Source: Phoronis australis (Eukaryota > Phoronida > Phoronidae). Taken from it: a stretch of 64,000 nucleotides of DNA. The stretch lies in NCBI GenBank assembly GCA_002633005.1, contig NMRA01000539.1, positions 34,559 to 98,558 on the forward strand. The letters are read 5' to 3'. Numbering within the stretch: the first letter of the stretch is position 1; every line of letters starts with the position of its first letter. Positions 21,531 to 35,915 of this stretch are shown one piece after another. Both the position numbers and the translations under genes were made by a program. The notes beneath the pieces are model-generated. The model worked only from the letters and a program-made list of their open reading frames with translations. It was not told the DNA's origin and searched no databases.

Positions 21531-22169
21531 ATTTACCTCACTACAAGCTGTGTTGGCTTTGGGCTCTTTCCTACAGATTTCTGTTTTCACACTGACCTTA
21601 AATTTTGTTTTTGTTGTAAGATTAATGTGAAGGTTAATCTTAAGAGGTTTTTAATTTATGAAACTTAAGTTTTTGTCTGCTACGAAGTATGTGCCACTTT
21701 CTCTGGGGCTTGTGTTAACACTGCTGGATTTGCAGTTAGAGGTACTAAAAGTACCATTCATGATTATGCATACTCTTGTTTTTGCAAGCATGTCATAACA
21801 ATTTCTTTATGAGAAACTCAAACTTAACTAGGTGGTTCTTGTCAGTGTGAAATAGTAAAAGTGCCTGTTCTAGGATTTCCCAAACACAAAACACCCTAAT
21901 GCATTAAGTCTTGTAGGTGGGGGGGAGGGGGAGGGGGGTAAGTGCTACCCAAAACCTCTTTCAATAGGCTGTTGTTACAGACAATTGGCATTTTGAATTA
22001 GTCTGTTGGTGTGAATTGCTGGAGATTACCAAGATCTGTTTAGTTGAATTCGTTAAATTAAATACAGCTTTACAAAGTCTTTATGATTGTGGCTAACATG
22101 ATAATTGTTTTATCATCTCCCTTTGGTTTTTAATAGCTGCATGTGTCCCAAATGTTGAATAAGGTGAAC

Positions 22170-22230
22170 ATTTTTGGAAATGGCGAAATTTTTGGAAATG
22201 GCGAAATTTTTGGAAATGATGAAATTTTTG
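22170..22230 (+). repeat. 18-base tandem repeat, three copies
   Basis: The unit ATTTTTGGAAATGGCGAA recurs at 22170, 22188 and 22206, the third with a changed GATGAA end. Confidence 0.9.
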
Positions 22231-25200
22231 CCATCGCCATCAACAGTCCAGCTTCATTGTCACTTCAATTGTGTCCATTTTGCTCAGTGTCCGCGGTTAC
22301 AGTGACAAGGTTGTGCTCCAAACACCCTCATTTCACTGGCGTCATCTTGCTAGACCCCCAGGAAACTCCTTAGTTATAGGATGCATACTGTGCAGATAAG
22401 CTGCTTTTTTGCTCTCGTTCTACAAAACATTAAGAAGAGCCGCTCTTCATCAGCACCACCTAGTGAGTATTATTGAAAACAGTTTTTCTCATGGAGTCAC
22501 TGAAATTTTTGCAAATCAAGGTACAACAGTTTTCAAAGTCGAAATTTGACAGTTTCAGTCCACAAATATGCGACTAAATATCCCACATTACTTTTCAACT
22601 AGAACCCGCTTCAGTTCTTACTAAATCTGAGCAAAATCTTGACAGGATGTTGCTCCGTGCATGTTGGGGAGTCAACTACTTACTGTGTATTGAGTCCATT
22701 CAACAAACAATTTGAGGCTAGGCTCACCAATATGGTTCATTAAATTCCAACAAAAATTCGATAAATACGCTATTTTATTGCTACAAAAGGTTGACCGAAC
22801 TGCCAATTAATTCTGTCAAAAAATTATCCCAGTTCTGTCGGAAGTCTTTTTTTTGAAAACTGATGTATTTTTACTTTTACTTTTTTAATTTTTGATAGGT
22901 TTTTCATGAAATCAATTCCACTAAGATAATTTTAGTTGTGTTATTATTTAGTTTCATTCTAGTGTAGTTTTCAAGCAAAATCAATTAAGGAGATATTTTA
23001 CACACATTTCAAAGAACTATGCCGTCGTATCAACGTGATTGACAGCGTAGTTACATGCATTAGTTTGAAACAAATTCGAATGTTCGATCGTTAAAGAAAT
23101 AACTTTGAAATTAATGTTTCATGTATTTTGGAATAGGTTGTGTGCAGAGAATAGCCTTTGTCTGGTATAGTCAGATGTTGTGGGAAACTGAGGTTCATGA
23201 AATTTTGTTTTCGGTATTTATGAACGTACCTGATTGAAAGAGGTGTTGAAAAGGCAACTGTTTGATAATGTCTATTAACAGTTAATTCTTGTGTGATAAG
23301 CAGGGGTCAACATCCGTGGAGTCATTAATGTTGCCTGGTGGTTGTGTCACTAAGTGACCACCTGCACAATCAGGTGTGAATTTCGTGATAACGCAAGATG
23401 GACTGCTCAGCATGAGAGGCATAAATTATGTTGATGAGTTTGCACGTCCTTCAAATCCTGTAGTCCTCTGTGCAGAGATATACAGATGCATCTCAATTCA
23501 TGGGAGGTGGTTTTGGGTATTTTTTGCAGTCTTGCCTTCTGCAATCTGAAGTGGTTAGCAGGTTGATCATGAAATTGTTCTCCTTTCCAATGAAGAATCA
23601 TTTCTATGTTAAAAAGCTTGAAGTATGCTATTGAGGCATTTGTTACTCTGGGTGTCACTTCAAATTTTCCAAGATTTTAGCTGTGTGGTAGAAACACGCA
23701 AATTATGGTGTTTTCACAATCATTTTTCCGGGTGAAACGTAAATCTTTATTTTTTTTAGCTTGCATTTGAAGTTTTGAAATTCTCAGCTTTTCTTTCTGC
23801 TAACTCCTTTGTGGGTTAGCAGCAGAAGTTGTCTAAATTTATTGCTGTTGTAAATCATAACCAGCTGTCCTCACAACCTACATTATTCAGGCCTGTTTAC
23901 CCCTGGGCTGACTGATCTAGTTGACTATAAGAGGCAATATGTCACTCAACAGTTAAGAGTACACTCAACAGCTCTGGAGCATTTCAGAGGCTGAAACACC
24001 TGATACTGACGTTTTTTCATTGTTAACCAACTCTGTTGTATGGTTGAATTGTAAGATTGATCACGCACTTGGTTATAGGATGTTTCCAAGAAAATCACCA
24101 AAGGCCTGAATTTGTTGTGTATTTGCAAATCGGAATTTTTTGTCGTGGTTGATTACGTCTCCGGTTACATTAATTCTTCACTTATTGTGCACAAAAATAA
24201 TTCCCATCGTCATTCTCCAGCTCCAAAGACTGATTTCCTTTCTGCGGATATTGGGATGTTCGCTTAATTGTTGCTTTTTGACATCTCCATAGTAAAATAC
24301 AAGCTAATGATAATATTTCAGTTGTAATTTTGACGAAATAAAATTTGCTTTTCCACCATATTGTGAAGATTACCCTGTCACCCTCGACAATTGTAAATCT
24401 AGTATTTTCGTTGATTTTACCCATCATTCCAAAACTATGTAGTGAGTTCCAATGCAACTGTCATTACAACAGTTCTTGTAGTCTGCAGTTACAAATTTAA
24501 CCATCCAGTAAATACATTGGGTATCAGATGGCAGGGATCATGGTTTCAGTGTTCCAAAGTTTTACCTTCTCACTTACAAACATAGAGAATCATGTAAACA
24601 TCTTGAATCTGTGTGTTATGTCAGCATGTGACATCTGTCACGTTTGCTAATGTCAGGGCTGGTTTGTTATGCTGAATACTGCAAGAACTACTTCCCTCTG
24701 CACCAACGGGGTCAATGACCTGATAGTCAATGATGTCTCATTTAAGTTGTGTGGCAATGTTATTGATTGGCCTTAAAATTTTGGTGTAAGATTGGAAATA
24801 AATCGGCAAAACTACCATCTTGGAGTGGGTATACCTGGCATGAATTTGCATTACTCCTATTGATATTGAGAGATATTTACTTGTCCACCTTTGATTCATA
24901 TTATTCTCACCACTGAATTTCAGAGAAAAACGGTTTCTTAAAATTTCACTTTTTTAATTTTTCAAGACTTTCTGCCATTGCTGTGAATGCCCATATTTTT
25001 CAAAATAATGCATTGGAGAAACACAATACAAAACTTGAATATGGTAAAGCACTATATTTTAGTAGGGTAGGCTATTTATGAAAAAAGTAAGAAAATGAAA
25101 TTTCACCTGTCTGCCATATTGGGTCCAAAAGTGATGAGAGTTTACTGTAAAACCGGAAATGTTCTTTTTAGTGCTTTGGTGTTCAAAGCCAACAAGGCCA

Positions 25201-25374
25201 TCTTTAATTAAGATATGTTTCCTCTCCACCTCCAGTCACTGACTGTCACTGTTGGTAGGTAAAACACACTGTTGTGGGGGGGGGGCTGCACAATCATTTT
25301 TGTGGAATGAATGTGTCGAATATTCAAACTGAAATTAATTGAAGGTTGAGTCTAGCAGCATTCTGCTATCAATG

Positions 25375-25673
25375 ACAGATGGCAACTTGATTATAGTATG
25401 AACCTGATCCTTCAGTCTGCTTGTAGATTGAATTCTTTCTGTTTGAAAGAACTCTGTGATTAATGACTGGTTTTGTATTGTGACTGAGACTGTACTATTG
25501 ATAGGTTTCCTTACAAATACCATTAAAAATAACTGGTATATTAAAACCTCTAAAGAACACATCTATTTGTTGAAAGACCTTTTAAACATCGCTAATAGTG
25601 CCCATAAATCTCTATGGAGGCATTGACCAGCTCCTTATCATATTTTGTCCCAGATATGTGACCAAAAGTAGCT
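25375..25673 (+). repeat. Duplicated block, copy 1 (assembly duplication around N25674)
   Basis: It matches 25675–25973 at a constant 300-base offset with about three differences. It is non-coding. Confidence 0.9.
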
Positions 25674-25674
25674 N

Positions 25675-25973
25675 ACAGATGGCAACTTGATTATAGTATG
25701 AGCCTGATCCTTCAGTCTGCTTGTAGGTTGAATTCTTTCTGTTTGAAAGAACTCTGTGATTAATGACTGGTTTTGTATTGTGACTGAGACTGTACTATTG
25801 ATAGGTTTCCTTACAAATACCATTAAAAATAACTGGTATATTAAAACCTCTAAAGAACACATCTATTTGTTGAAAGACCTTTTAAACATTGCTAATAGTG
25901 CCCATAAATCTCTATGGAGGCATTGACCAGCTCCTTATCATATTTTGTCCCAGATATGTGACCAAAAGTAGCT
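25675..25973 (+). repeat. Duplicated block, copy 2 (assembly duplication around N25674)
   Basis: Partner of 25375–25673 across the single N at 25674. Only the right side runs on into unique sequence. Confidence 0.9.
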
Positions 25974-28300
25974 GTGACTCTGCCTGGTGTTGCTAGGCAA
26001 CATCAGCTGATCTGCTGATAATATAATGTTAATTTGTTTGTTTTTCCTCCCTAGACTTACACACTAAAAACATCAGTCAGAGTCATCAGTCATATGCTGT
26101 TTTCTTGTGAAAAACAAGCTGAGCAATGTTTACTGCTGTGTCCAGTTTGATGACATTTGTCACATACTTTTTCACTGGTTTACCAAGAGAGTGTCCATCA
26201 ACTTAGTAAGATGTCAGTCCTTTAAGGTGATAAATTTTGTCATAATTTAGTTTCATATGAAACATGGCATGCCTACAGAAGTAACACCTTAATTGAGGTG
26301 CCCTTAGTGAACAGATCTCCAACTTTTCCCTGTCAAAGTCTAATAGTTTTCATCAGGTTGTTGAATGGTGCTCAGGGTTGTATAGCTGTGAAAGGAACTT
26401 GAAAACTTGAGTAGGCCTATGTGGTTAGAAACTGCACAGCCTAGACTGGCTTATCTGATGTTAAAGTCACAAAGCATAGGTTTAGAGCAGTAAAATAGTG
26501 CTTCTATACGTTCTGTTTCTAACATCACTGTTTTGCATACTTGTAGATGCGCACGAATGTATGTCGTCTTTGTCCAAATTTTGTTGCCATTTATCTATGT
26601 ACTATAATGGTAAACGCATCTGTAATTTTGGATTTTGAATATTTATTGTCAGAAATTAGAGGGGCATGGACAATACTTTTAAACAAATATTACGGTACCA
26701 TTTTATTAATTATAATTATAAAATGACTCTGTCTGAAACTGGAAATACTTCCATAATGGATATTTCCTTCTTAAATGGTAATATTTCTAAGTTTCTAAAA
26801 TTACGAAAGTTCTTGCATAGCTATATTTGGTTGGCGTAATTTCAGTCGCTCTTAAGTGGTAGATTCGGGGTCATCTTCCTAGGTCAACGTTGCAAGATGT
26901 GGAAAGATAGTACTGACAATAGCTTTACAGGATATATCTATTCTGAAGGGTATGAAAGGAGTCAGGATGTTACACAAAATTAAATACATTCCAACATTCC
27001 TTCTGATGGGCACCATCAAAAAATAAAATACCTAACCCGGACCATGTCGCCAGCTGTTGGCAAAGTAATGTTTGAGTATCCCTTCACCTTTTGAAGCCCA
27101 TCTGTCTGTAGACTTATTGTGCTGGCACTTCCCATGTGGACCAAATGAAGTGAAATTCAACAACTCTGTTATAGTGATGAGCATTTGTTGTACAATATTT
27201 TACTGATTAAGTCGATCTCATAATCCTTACTGTGACAAGATTTTCTTTCTGCTACCAAAAAGAAAAAAATAAAACCCATCAGTGACTCAAGAAAATGCTT
27301 CGCAGTGTTAGGTTGGCCAACTCTAAAGTTATGAATTTGAAAATAGCATGCGTATACATTTACCTGTCATTCAAGTTGCCGGCTCAAATGGCAATCTATT
27401 GAAAGTTCTTATTTTTTCATGAGAGATGACATTAGACTTAGGTGGACTGGCACGAGGCCTCCTTCGTGAAAAAACAGTGCATTGTTGTGTGTTTCAATAA
27501 CATCATTTAGTTGGGGACCTCTTGTGACATCCTAAATCCACCTCATTGGCCTAACATTTTAGCATGGGTCATTTTTTATACAAGCCAAAAATTCAGTACT
27601 CGTGTTTTGTATTTCCACTGGCGAATCTAGGATGTCATGGGGGACCTGACGTTCATGGAAGCCCTTAAATAGCACACTACATTAGTGTCATTTTTTGTGG
27701 TCATTCTGGAGGGGCCCAGTCTCCCCTTAATCGGTCTATGATTTCTGTTCGTCTTTGTTAATCGCTTGTCTGCTGCTTTCAATCATGCTTGATGTTATCT
27801 TCAGTAGACCATCACTAATTGTTAGATCACATAAAAATTCTTCAGTTTGGGCACTTTCCAAAATTTGGGACACTTGAATTCAAGCAAAAATGAATTTTCT
27901 CTACTCTGAAGATTGGGAATTGTGTAATTTTGATGTTCATCATATCACGCACTACAATCTATCATAAAGTCTGAGATAAAATCATCAAAATTCAGCTTTC
28001 TCACAATTCTTGAATTTGGGACAATGTCACCTGATTCTAAAATTTGGTAGAAGCTCCCACCATGAGCAAAATTCTAAAAATTTTCACTGTGTCAAAACTA
28101 TATATTTTTTACTGGAGCATTGGCGAACAAAACTTAGCACAAATCTGGCGAGTTCTTTGTGCCGTAAATGCTCCTGCGAATAATCGAAGCAGAAGAAGTC
28201 CAATTGTTTGTTCACATGTATATGTATATATTTGCAGACATTAGTTCTGAGTTGCCATTTCTTCATTTTTGCTCCTGCACATGAAATGGGCGTTTAAGAT

Positions 28301-28755
28301 ACCAGGATTTTCTGTAGATAAGCCCACCCCATGAAACGCCCATGGGCGTTTATTCGGAAAATTATGCCGAATAAAAGCCCATGGGCGTTTAATTGGTGTT
28401 ACAATTTCTGGTGTCAGTCAAGTGTCCAGAAAGTGGGACGTTTATTCAGAAAATGTCCTTTTAAAAACCCACTCAACATCAACTTTTAACTACAAATTCA
28501 ATTTTGTGCAGTATTTATCATTTATAAAAATGAGCAAAGTGTTGGCGAATTAGGTATTTATTAACTTCAAAATAAAAAAACTGTTTTATGAAAAAAATCG
28601 CTGATATTTTCATATCAGGCGAGGCTTTGACTTTCCGTTTACATGCCACCCTTTCTGAATAAACACCCGGGCATTTATTTGGTGTCACTGAAATGTGTGG
28701 AAATTTTCATTCTCCGAATACACGCCCATGGGCTTATCTTTGGAAAACCCCAGTA
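28301..28755. mobile_element. Inverted-repeat element with CCCATGGGCG palindromes
   Basis: The left end CCAGGATTTTCTGTAGATAA then GCCCA is mirrored on the right by TGGGCTTATCTTTGGAAAAC then CCCAG. Inside, AAACGCCCATGGGCGTTT (28334–28351) is a perfect 18-base palindrome, and CCCATGGGCGTTTA recurs near 28378. It has no coding capacity. Confidence 0.5.
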
Positions 28756-29395
28756 GGTTGTCTAAGAAATGGTGGCAATCTTTTACGATAATTTATAAAT
28801 AAATGCTTTTAACATTTTATGTCTCTGTATGCTTGGTGTGCGCTATGTCATTTGCCTAATTTGTAAAAATGGTAGAAATTTTGTTTTTAGATGATTTTTG
28901 TTTTATTTGATGCTGTCTGTGATTGGTTGTTGGACATTGTAGATTGACTTGTGTTGTTAGCTGGTTGTAAGCTGGTGGCTATTTTGTGTTCTTAGTTGAG
29001 TGTAAACATATGCAAAAATGCAAAATGGTTTACTTGCAAAATGCATGAAGGTTCATCCTCTGAGCTATGAGAATATCTTGTTTAATTGTTCATGTTTTTA
29101 TATGTTATTTGAAACTGTGTAACACAATGTGTTCATAGAGTATATGTATACTAGTGAGCCGTTTTTTTCAAAGGTACTTAAATATGTTTTGTTTTATTGT
29201 ACATGTATGTATACCAGTTCTCCTAAATTATAAATAAATTCTTGTGATTTTAATTGGTTTCCTGTATATTTCTTGTTTTTGGCTGGGCATTGTGAATTCA
29301 GATTTATTGAGGAAGACATAAAGAGTTTCTGATCATCAAGAATTCACAGCATTTTTTTCTCCGAGCTTCATTACCCAAACATCTCGGTACAAATG

Positions 29396-29488
29396 TTACA
29401 GCGGCCATAGTCTCACCTTCCGTCACAAAAAGCAACGCTTGATTTAGAACATATAGTGTCATGAAATTGGTCTTAAATTAGTCCTTTG
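29396..29488 (+). repeat. Dispersed repeat, copy also at 14794–14886
   Basis: Collinear shared words with the earlier copy (TTACAGCGGC, TTGATTTAGA, TCATGAAATTGGTCT). Confidence 0.6.
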
Positions 29489-30539
29489 GACTTTTCCTCT
29501 TTTAAGAGGATTTCCTCTCAGTCGATTTCCTATTATTAGATTTCCAGTTTCCTCTTTCTTAGTCTCTTTTGTATCATTTTTTTGACTTTATTCATGCAAA
29601 AACGTTGTTTCAGTTAAATTTTACAACACAAATGATATTCCTATCACACAAGCCTATATTTATAAGTAGAACGATTCCGCATCACCTCAGTGGAAAATTT
29701 TTATCTTTTTTGTCAGTTGTCATTCCAAGCCCTGTGTCTTGAAAATGCTTGTGTTCTACAAGTTGACTTCTCACAGCATGTAATTTTATTCACTGAACAT
29801 GGTCTTCAAGAATAACTACGGTTCCTTATAAGACCAAAAATCACTTCTCATCCCAGAACAGAACAAAGCGAGACCACTGAGGTTTCGATGTCGTACACGT
29901 ATCTGGTCTAACCAAAAGTTAGTTTGTTGACCAAAATGCATGTTTATTGACACTTTTGGGAATTCAACCTTGGAATATAAGGTCCTACAGGTCTCAAAAA
30001 TGACTTATTGACATCATATCAGTTGAGGGTTTATTGACTATGCATGAACTGTAATCGGAAACGCTGTAGGACTTTATAAATCGATCCACTTTGCAACAGC
30101 GAAGGCCTACTTTCAGTAAAGTGTCTAATATATTTTTACAACTATAGTGTTATTTGTTCTGAGTGTAGAATTCATGAAGTAATACTGACCATCATCACCA
30201 TCATGCATAAACTGCATAGTAGGCCCTAATTAACCGAAAACTCTAGTACTGAGTCCGGCAGAATTCAAAGTTCCAACCTAACCTGGCACTAACTTGAGTA
30301 GGCCCACGAGTGTTGACATATTACAAATATATGTTCTACTAAAAGATGTACACTGTCACTGGCATACTCATTATAGGCTAATACCGAGTTCAGTATTCCC
30401 AGTGGCCCAATATCTGATTGCGGCAACACATGCAATTTCCGATGCGGGTTCGTAGCTGAGTGCAATCATTCATCCTCACAAAAGTAGTACAAATCCAGCA
30501 TGGTGGTAGATTGCTTTACTAGATAAGTCCGTGCCTCGA

Positions 30540-30800
30540 TAAGAAGGCCCCCACCCCCCCCAAAAAAACGCCTTAGTGCACACGGGCGCCCGCTGGTTCC
30601 CTGCGTCCCGGTAGGTGGTAGCCAGCAGGCTAGGCACGTAGGGAACCACTAGAGTCTGACTCTGTGCAAGCCCGGAGTGTCAGATTGCAGTGCAAGCAAA
30701 AGTAGGTCATAAATGGTCACGTGGCTTGTGCTTTAAAGCCGACCGTGACCTCTTTATTCGCAGATGGTTGCAGGCGACCGGGGCAGTGGGGTGAGTGGAT
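30540..30800. promoter_or_regulatory. CpG-rich patch, possible promoter or exon of unknown gene
   Basis: GC- and CpG-richer than its surroundings, with a CACGTG E-box near 30718. It has a stem of 12 of 13 paired bases, TGGTTCCCTGCGT (30594) against ACGTAGGGAACCA (30636). A 27-base open segment (30764–30790) is bounded by a consensus-like acceptor and donor gtgagt. No product recognised. Confidence 0.3.
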
Positions 30801-33800
30801 TTCTGAACTTATGAGGTGATTTTGAAGCAATGCAGGTTATTCGGGCATACAGATTTTTGTGTCTCACAACCCCTATGATTGTTTTAATAGCATTGGTGAG
30901 ATTGACATATAAATGGAAGACTTAGATTGGTGCGAGTTTGCTTTGGAAATTCCCACTTTGCCATTGTGGAAAATTTTGGACGATCAATTATTACTGTTAG
31001 CGAAGAGGGTATCATTGTATTTTGTTACACGTCCTTGTTTCAGAGCTCTGCTTCAAATCTCATTTTCTTTAAGCATATTTGCAACCAGTTTTTACTTTGA
31101 AATTGTCAAAGTTAGTTTCACGTTGTAAAATAACCGATTTGACAAGCCCAGACTTGTGTCTGGAACCCCTCAGTGGAAGAGTCCATTCTCAGCCTTTTAG
31201 TTTTAGAATCAGCTGAGCAAAGGCAAAGGGCCAAGATAATTTAAAACAAATCTGTCAGAGTCAGTGGCATTTGAAATCCAGCCTTAGTTGACAAGCACTA
31301 GTTTCAAGTAGTTTTGAGGCTCCCTGCGTCACGAGGACGCATTTGTTTGGTGGGTTATGTAAACCACATTTTCACATTACCTGCTGTAGACAGTGCCAGT
31401 GGTGGCTAGTCCCTCTTTACTGGCCTTAGACTTATAGTAGTAGAAGTAGTTAGTAATATTCTTTATTTAAAGAGGCATGGAATGCGTAAGCTCGTCAAAA
31501 ATATATTTGAAAAAATTCCTGACGAAAGTACCATCTCACAACGTCTAGTACAGAGTAATTCACTTTCCCTCTGAGGAAATTTCCAGAAAACATTACGTGT
31601 CTCCTGGAGTGTAAAAATCGAGAAATTTCCACTGTCACCATCTAATCTAGAATCACCCTCGATTAAACTTGTCAAGCACGCCTTTTGTGTTGGTACACAA
31701 TACTGGGGTTAAGGTGGTCAGAGCTTACAACCACATGAAGGAATCAACAGGTGAAATTTAAGAGTAATTTCTCTTCAAGTCAACCCATTTTTCTCCATTC
31801 AAAATTTTTTGGTGGAAGTATTTCATACAAAACACATCCGCTTCAAGACATTTGTTGAAAGTCATTTACTAATGGTATCTTTAAATATTGCTTAGCATCA
31901 AGCGTGCTCTTTACTACATAATTGCTGGATTAGGTGAACTAGCTGAAATATGTAAACATTGGTTTGCCACTGTCAACCTGATAACAGACACTGCTGTATC
32001 CTGACTGGCCATCAACCAATCAATTGGGATACTCCTTCCACAGCGTGGGTGCGTAACAAAATCACAAAATTCATTATTTTTGAAATACGTGCGAAGAAAA
32101 AACACTGTGGTTACCCTGCCACTGATGACTGGATAAATGCGCACACGTGCTCATAATCAGCTACTTGAAGTCGCTTGAGGTAAAAGGCACATTCTCCATA
32201 TCAGGGAAATGTGCTACGTCTATGTCTTGCCGTACCAAATAAGGAGACGTACTTTGCCTTGTGGGAGAAAATCGACGATGTGGCGACCCGTTGAGAGATC
32301 ATTTTTTGAAATTTGAAACTGAAAGAAAATGCTTTGTTATCAACAGAAATTAAAAATCTTTACAAACAAACCCTAAAAATGCCCGCTGGGTAGGTTGAAT
32401 TCTGTTTCAGTGGCAGAGAACCACTTTCAATATTGCAATTTATTAGATGTTTATCGAGTTCCCGGCCTCTTTAAAAGTTGGTGAAGTTTAACAATGAAGC
32501 ATTGGCACAAGTGCTGTTATCCGACAAATTTAAAAAGCTGCAAAAACTTAAACTACAAGTTAATTATACAGTATGCTTTAGAGATGGTGAAGTATTTGTT
32601 CAACTTGTGGTCCTCTATACATAAAGGTTCTTTATAACCATGTGACTTGGTTGTTTTAATTAGTGTGCGGCATGATTCGTTGAAAAGCCTCTGGCACACG
32701 AAGCGACTATAGGAGCTTCATCATCTCTAAGGCCAAAAGAGATGGTGGTCACTGTCTACACATTGTCCTGATTGTGACCTGTATTCGGGAATGTTTTGTC
32801 TTTTTTGAACTAAATAGGTTTACATTCTAAACATGAATAGCGACTAATTCACTCCAATTCGTGATGGCGCCATCAAGCCGTTGATGTGCCAAGGGCTGGA
32901 TACTCTGGGGTGAACAGTGCATGCTTTCTCATTCACTTGCATGCAAATCCTGTAAGCGTAAGATCTGCCTAATGTAGGCTTGAAATAAACCGACAGTTTG
33001 TTATTGGTTAAAACAGGCCCTAACATTGCTTGTCACATCGAGTTAGTTTCAGTCACTTAAACTGGAAGTACAACCATCCAAGGAATTCCCTGTGCCATGA
33101 ATTTGAATTCAAATGAAGGATAAGAATTTGCGATGGTTACTTTGAAAGGTCAAATGTGACTGTGGAGAAAGTTGTTGTTTATTTTTACACCGCAACACGC
33201 TTGCGAATGATTTGATGGAGCATCGCCGAAAACATTGTATTTTTGCATTGATTGAGCTCAACTTGTTCCAGAGTACAATAACAGCACATTTAATTCTACC
33301 TGACACTAGACGGGCAGCATAATTTTTTTCATATGTGATCATTTTGTGGTATTTTACTGTTTGGATGCATCATTTGTGGGTCAACGGTAATTTTATGGCA
33401 CGACGGTCTCAAAGAATTAATAAAAATGGTGTTGAACCCCCTGCCTTACCATCTCCATACCAGTGACCAGTGAACTCTGGGTAATTTATAATGTCGTCCA
33501 TGAAATACTCTAATCAACATCTGTTAGAAACAACGAATACTTCATTATATTGCCGTGCTATGCAAAATACTCTGACCAATCAGCTACGAGTTTCAGGATG
33601 TTCCTTGTGAAACCTTTTTAGCTATGTCATTAACCTAGTGCCCCCAATTGATCCAGATCCATCTCGTTGTGTTGTTGCATCTGATTTCTGAATCTCCTCT
33701 CCATCCACTGTTAATGGAGTTTGGCTATGTGATTAAAAAGTCTATCCTCAGCATTTTAGCTCATGAAATTAATTTGGCGGAATCTCACAAATTACAGACA

Positions 33801-35839
33801 AAAATAATTGTTAGAATTGACTTGATTTCATTTTCAAAGGCAGTTGTAAATTTTCAAAACATGGTCTGATGCTAGCTGCAGTAGAAAAGTTGAAAATCGT
33901 ATACCACCAACTTGGTGCTGCTTGCCTTTCATAACAAAAATGCGAAAATTAAGTGTCTCGCATCTCCCAGATTGTGTTCTTGGTGAGGTTGGAATATTTT
34001 TTAACTATGCATGTTTTGTGAAACATAAAAGCTTTTTTTCTAGTTAAAGTGCTGGTAAGTGTCAAACAGTTTGCACGGGTCCCTACCTTACATCCGATTA
34101 TTTCATCATCCTTATATTGACAGGTGTTGTTTGCTGCTAAACAGAACAATTTAACAATAATATTGTGAAAAGCAATCAATAACTTGGCGAAGTTTTAACA
34201 TTATGTAAATTTTGGTCTTAAAATAGTGTCACCTAATTTGTGCAGTGAAGCAAGTTGTGGAGATAAAAATCCTGCCATCATCATAACTGTACGAGGAAGT
34301 GGTGATGTGGTGTTACGCAGAATTCTTTTTGTGGTCATGATTCACTGGCATGACAAAGTAGTCATTATTCACAAATCCATGGATAAATTTGGCCTCTGGT
34401 TTAACTGTGTTTTATCAACAATGGGTCAACACAGTACACTGTTTGTTTAGTTACTTCCTATGTCAATGGGTTTTTCCAGGTGTTCTTTACGCTAATTATA
34501 CTCAAAGATATTTCAAGCAGGTAAAGAGTAAGTATGGATTGAACCATCCTGAAAAGTGAATTTTTTAGAAACAAATTCAGTGCAACAACTTGGAATTAGA
34601 GTGGTCCAGAGCCTCGCATGTGTATGTCATTCCCGCTGTTTCCAATATTCTTCTCGAAAAATTCAGTTTACTATTCACATTTTGAGAACTATCTGAAGTG
34701 AAGAATGAATGACTACGAGAGTGAGTAATATGCACTTTAAAAGTTTTAAGTAAACTTCTCTTTTTATACTGGGTAGATAGTTTAGACATAAGATACTCTT
34801 GAGTACAATTGAACCTCATCATAACGAACCTTCCCCCTGCCCTGTCTAAAACGTATGATGTTAACAAGCTTCCAGCTGTAACCAAACCAATGCCTCAGAA
34901 ATAATGAAAATCCTTTACTAGTAATACAGTTGGCAGAGTTGCATGCTGGGTATGTATATATGTACAGTAAAGCTTGCACAAGTCAAGGGCACATAAGTTG
35001 TATTTTGGTTGGCCTCCCACGTACAATTGTTCAGTTCAGACATAGAACAACTAATACATACGATACCCTGCAAAATCCACTGTAAACTCATGAGCAGGTT
35101 TACTGGTTTGCTATAGAATCTATGTGTTAAATCCATGTACAAGAATGCAGAATGCTGTCCACCAGCTTTGCAATCGCCATCTAGCAACAAGGCATATAGT
35201 TTCTAATGTCGTCGCTATATCGAAAAATGGCTAAGTATCACCGTTTTCTCTTGTTTACAAAACGCAAATGTTAGCGAGACTGTAGCTGAGGCTTATTGCA
35301 AGCGTCCATGGTTTTGACATCTGACATTGCCGGGACCTTACCCATTTTCCAGGTATTGTGAAATGTGAAGGTATGGATTTTGTAAGTGTGGCAGAGTCTT
35401 TCCCCTATTTTCAAGATAGTTCCCACAGATATGCAGAACAATAACGTGTGGACACTTTCATTGGTCAAACAATCATTCTCACAAAGCTGTCAGATATCAT
35501 CTTGTAGACAGTGCTGTCATCTAGCTTTATTCACTGCAAAGCAAGTGTTTATACTCTGTTACCAGGTTCACATGAATTTTCGCCTCCAGTTAGTTTATTT
35601 CCTCACCAGGCAAACTGCTTTTCAAGCGAAAATTGATTTTAAAGCACATTCATTCACTGCAGTAAATCGATAAATACAAAATATATATTATGGCCTCTAT
35701 AGTTTGTGTCCTTTGAAGTAAGACCTCCGTCAATAAAATTATTACGGAAAATGGTTGTAAATACAATCGTCAAAGGAGCCAAAAATTCAAAACAAACACC
35801 TTGAGTGCTTAGGCATGTTTTATCATAATGCCATCAGCT

Positions 35840-35915
35840 AAGGGCTTATTCACCCCGGCCAACCCGCGATCGGGAACGACCGGAAAGCGATCGAGAACGC
35901 CACTTTGCCGCAAAA
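35840..35915 (+). promoter_or_regulatory. AKT1S1 5' UTR / promoter-proximal region
   Basis: A locally CpG-rich stretch (ACCCGCGATCGGGAACGACC, AGCGATCGAGAACGCC) sits immediately upstream of the start codon. No TATA box is placed with confidence. The transcription start is not determined. Confidence 0.4.

Larger units (their letters stand above)
18172..35915. other. KIF3B 3' UTR and intergenic DNA, no coding sequence recognised
   Basis: The stretch starts with the kinesin 3' UTR of unknown length. Candidate AATAAA signals lie at 19588 and 19605, and much later at 28797 and 29233, the last followed by TG-rich sequence. The remainder holds inverted-repeat elements, an allelic duplication around N25674, short tandem repeats and a CpG-rich patch near 30.55–30.80 kb. 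Short open frames here lack domain or splice support. Confidence 0.6.

Noticed and set aside
30913-31128. 71-codon plus-strand frame after the CpG-rich patch
   Set aside because: Hydrophobic and AT-rich, without conserved features; not linked in frame to the mini-exon-like segment with any confidence.
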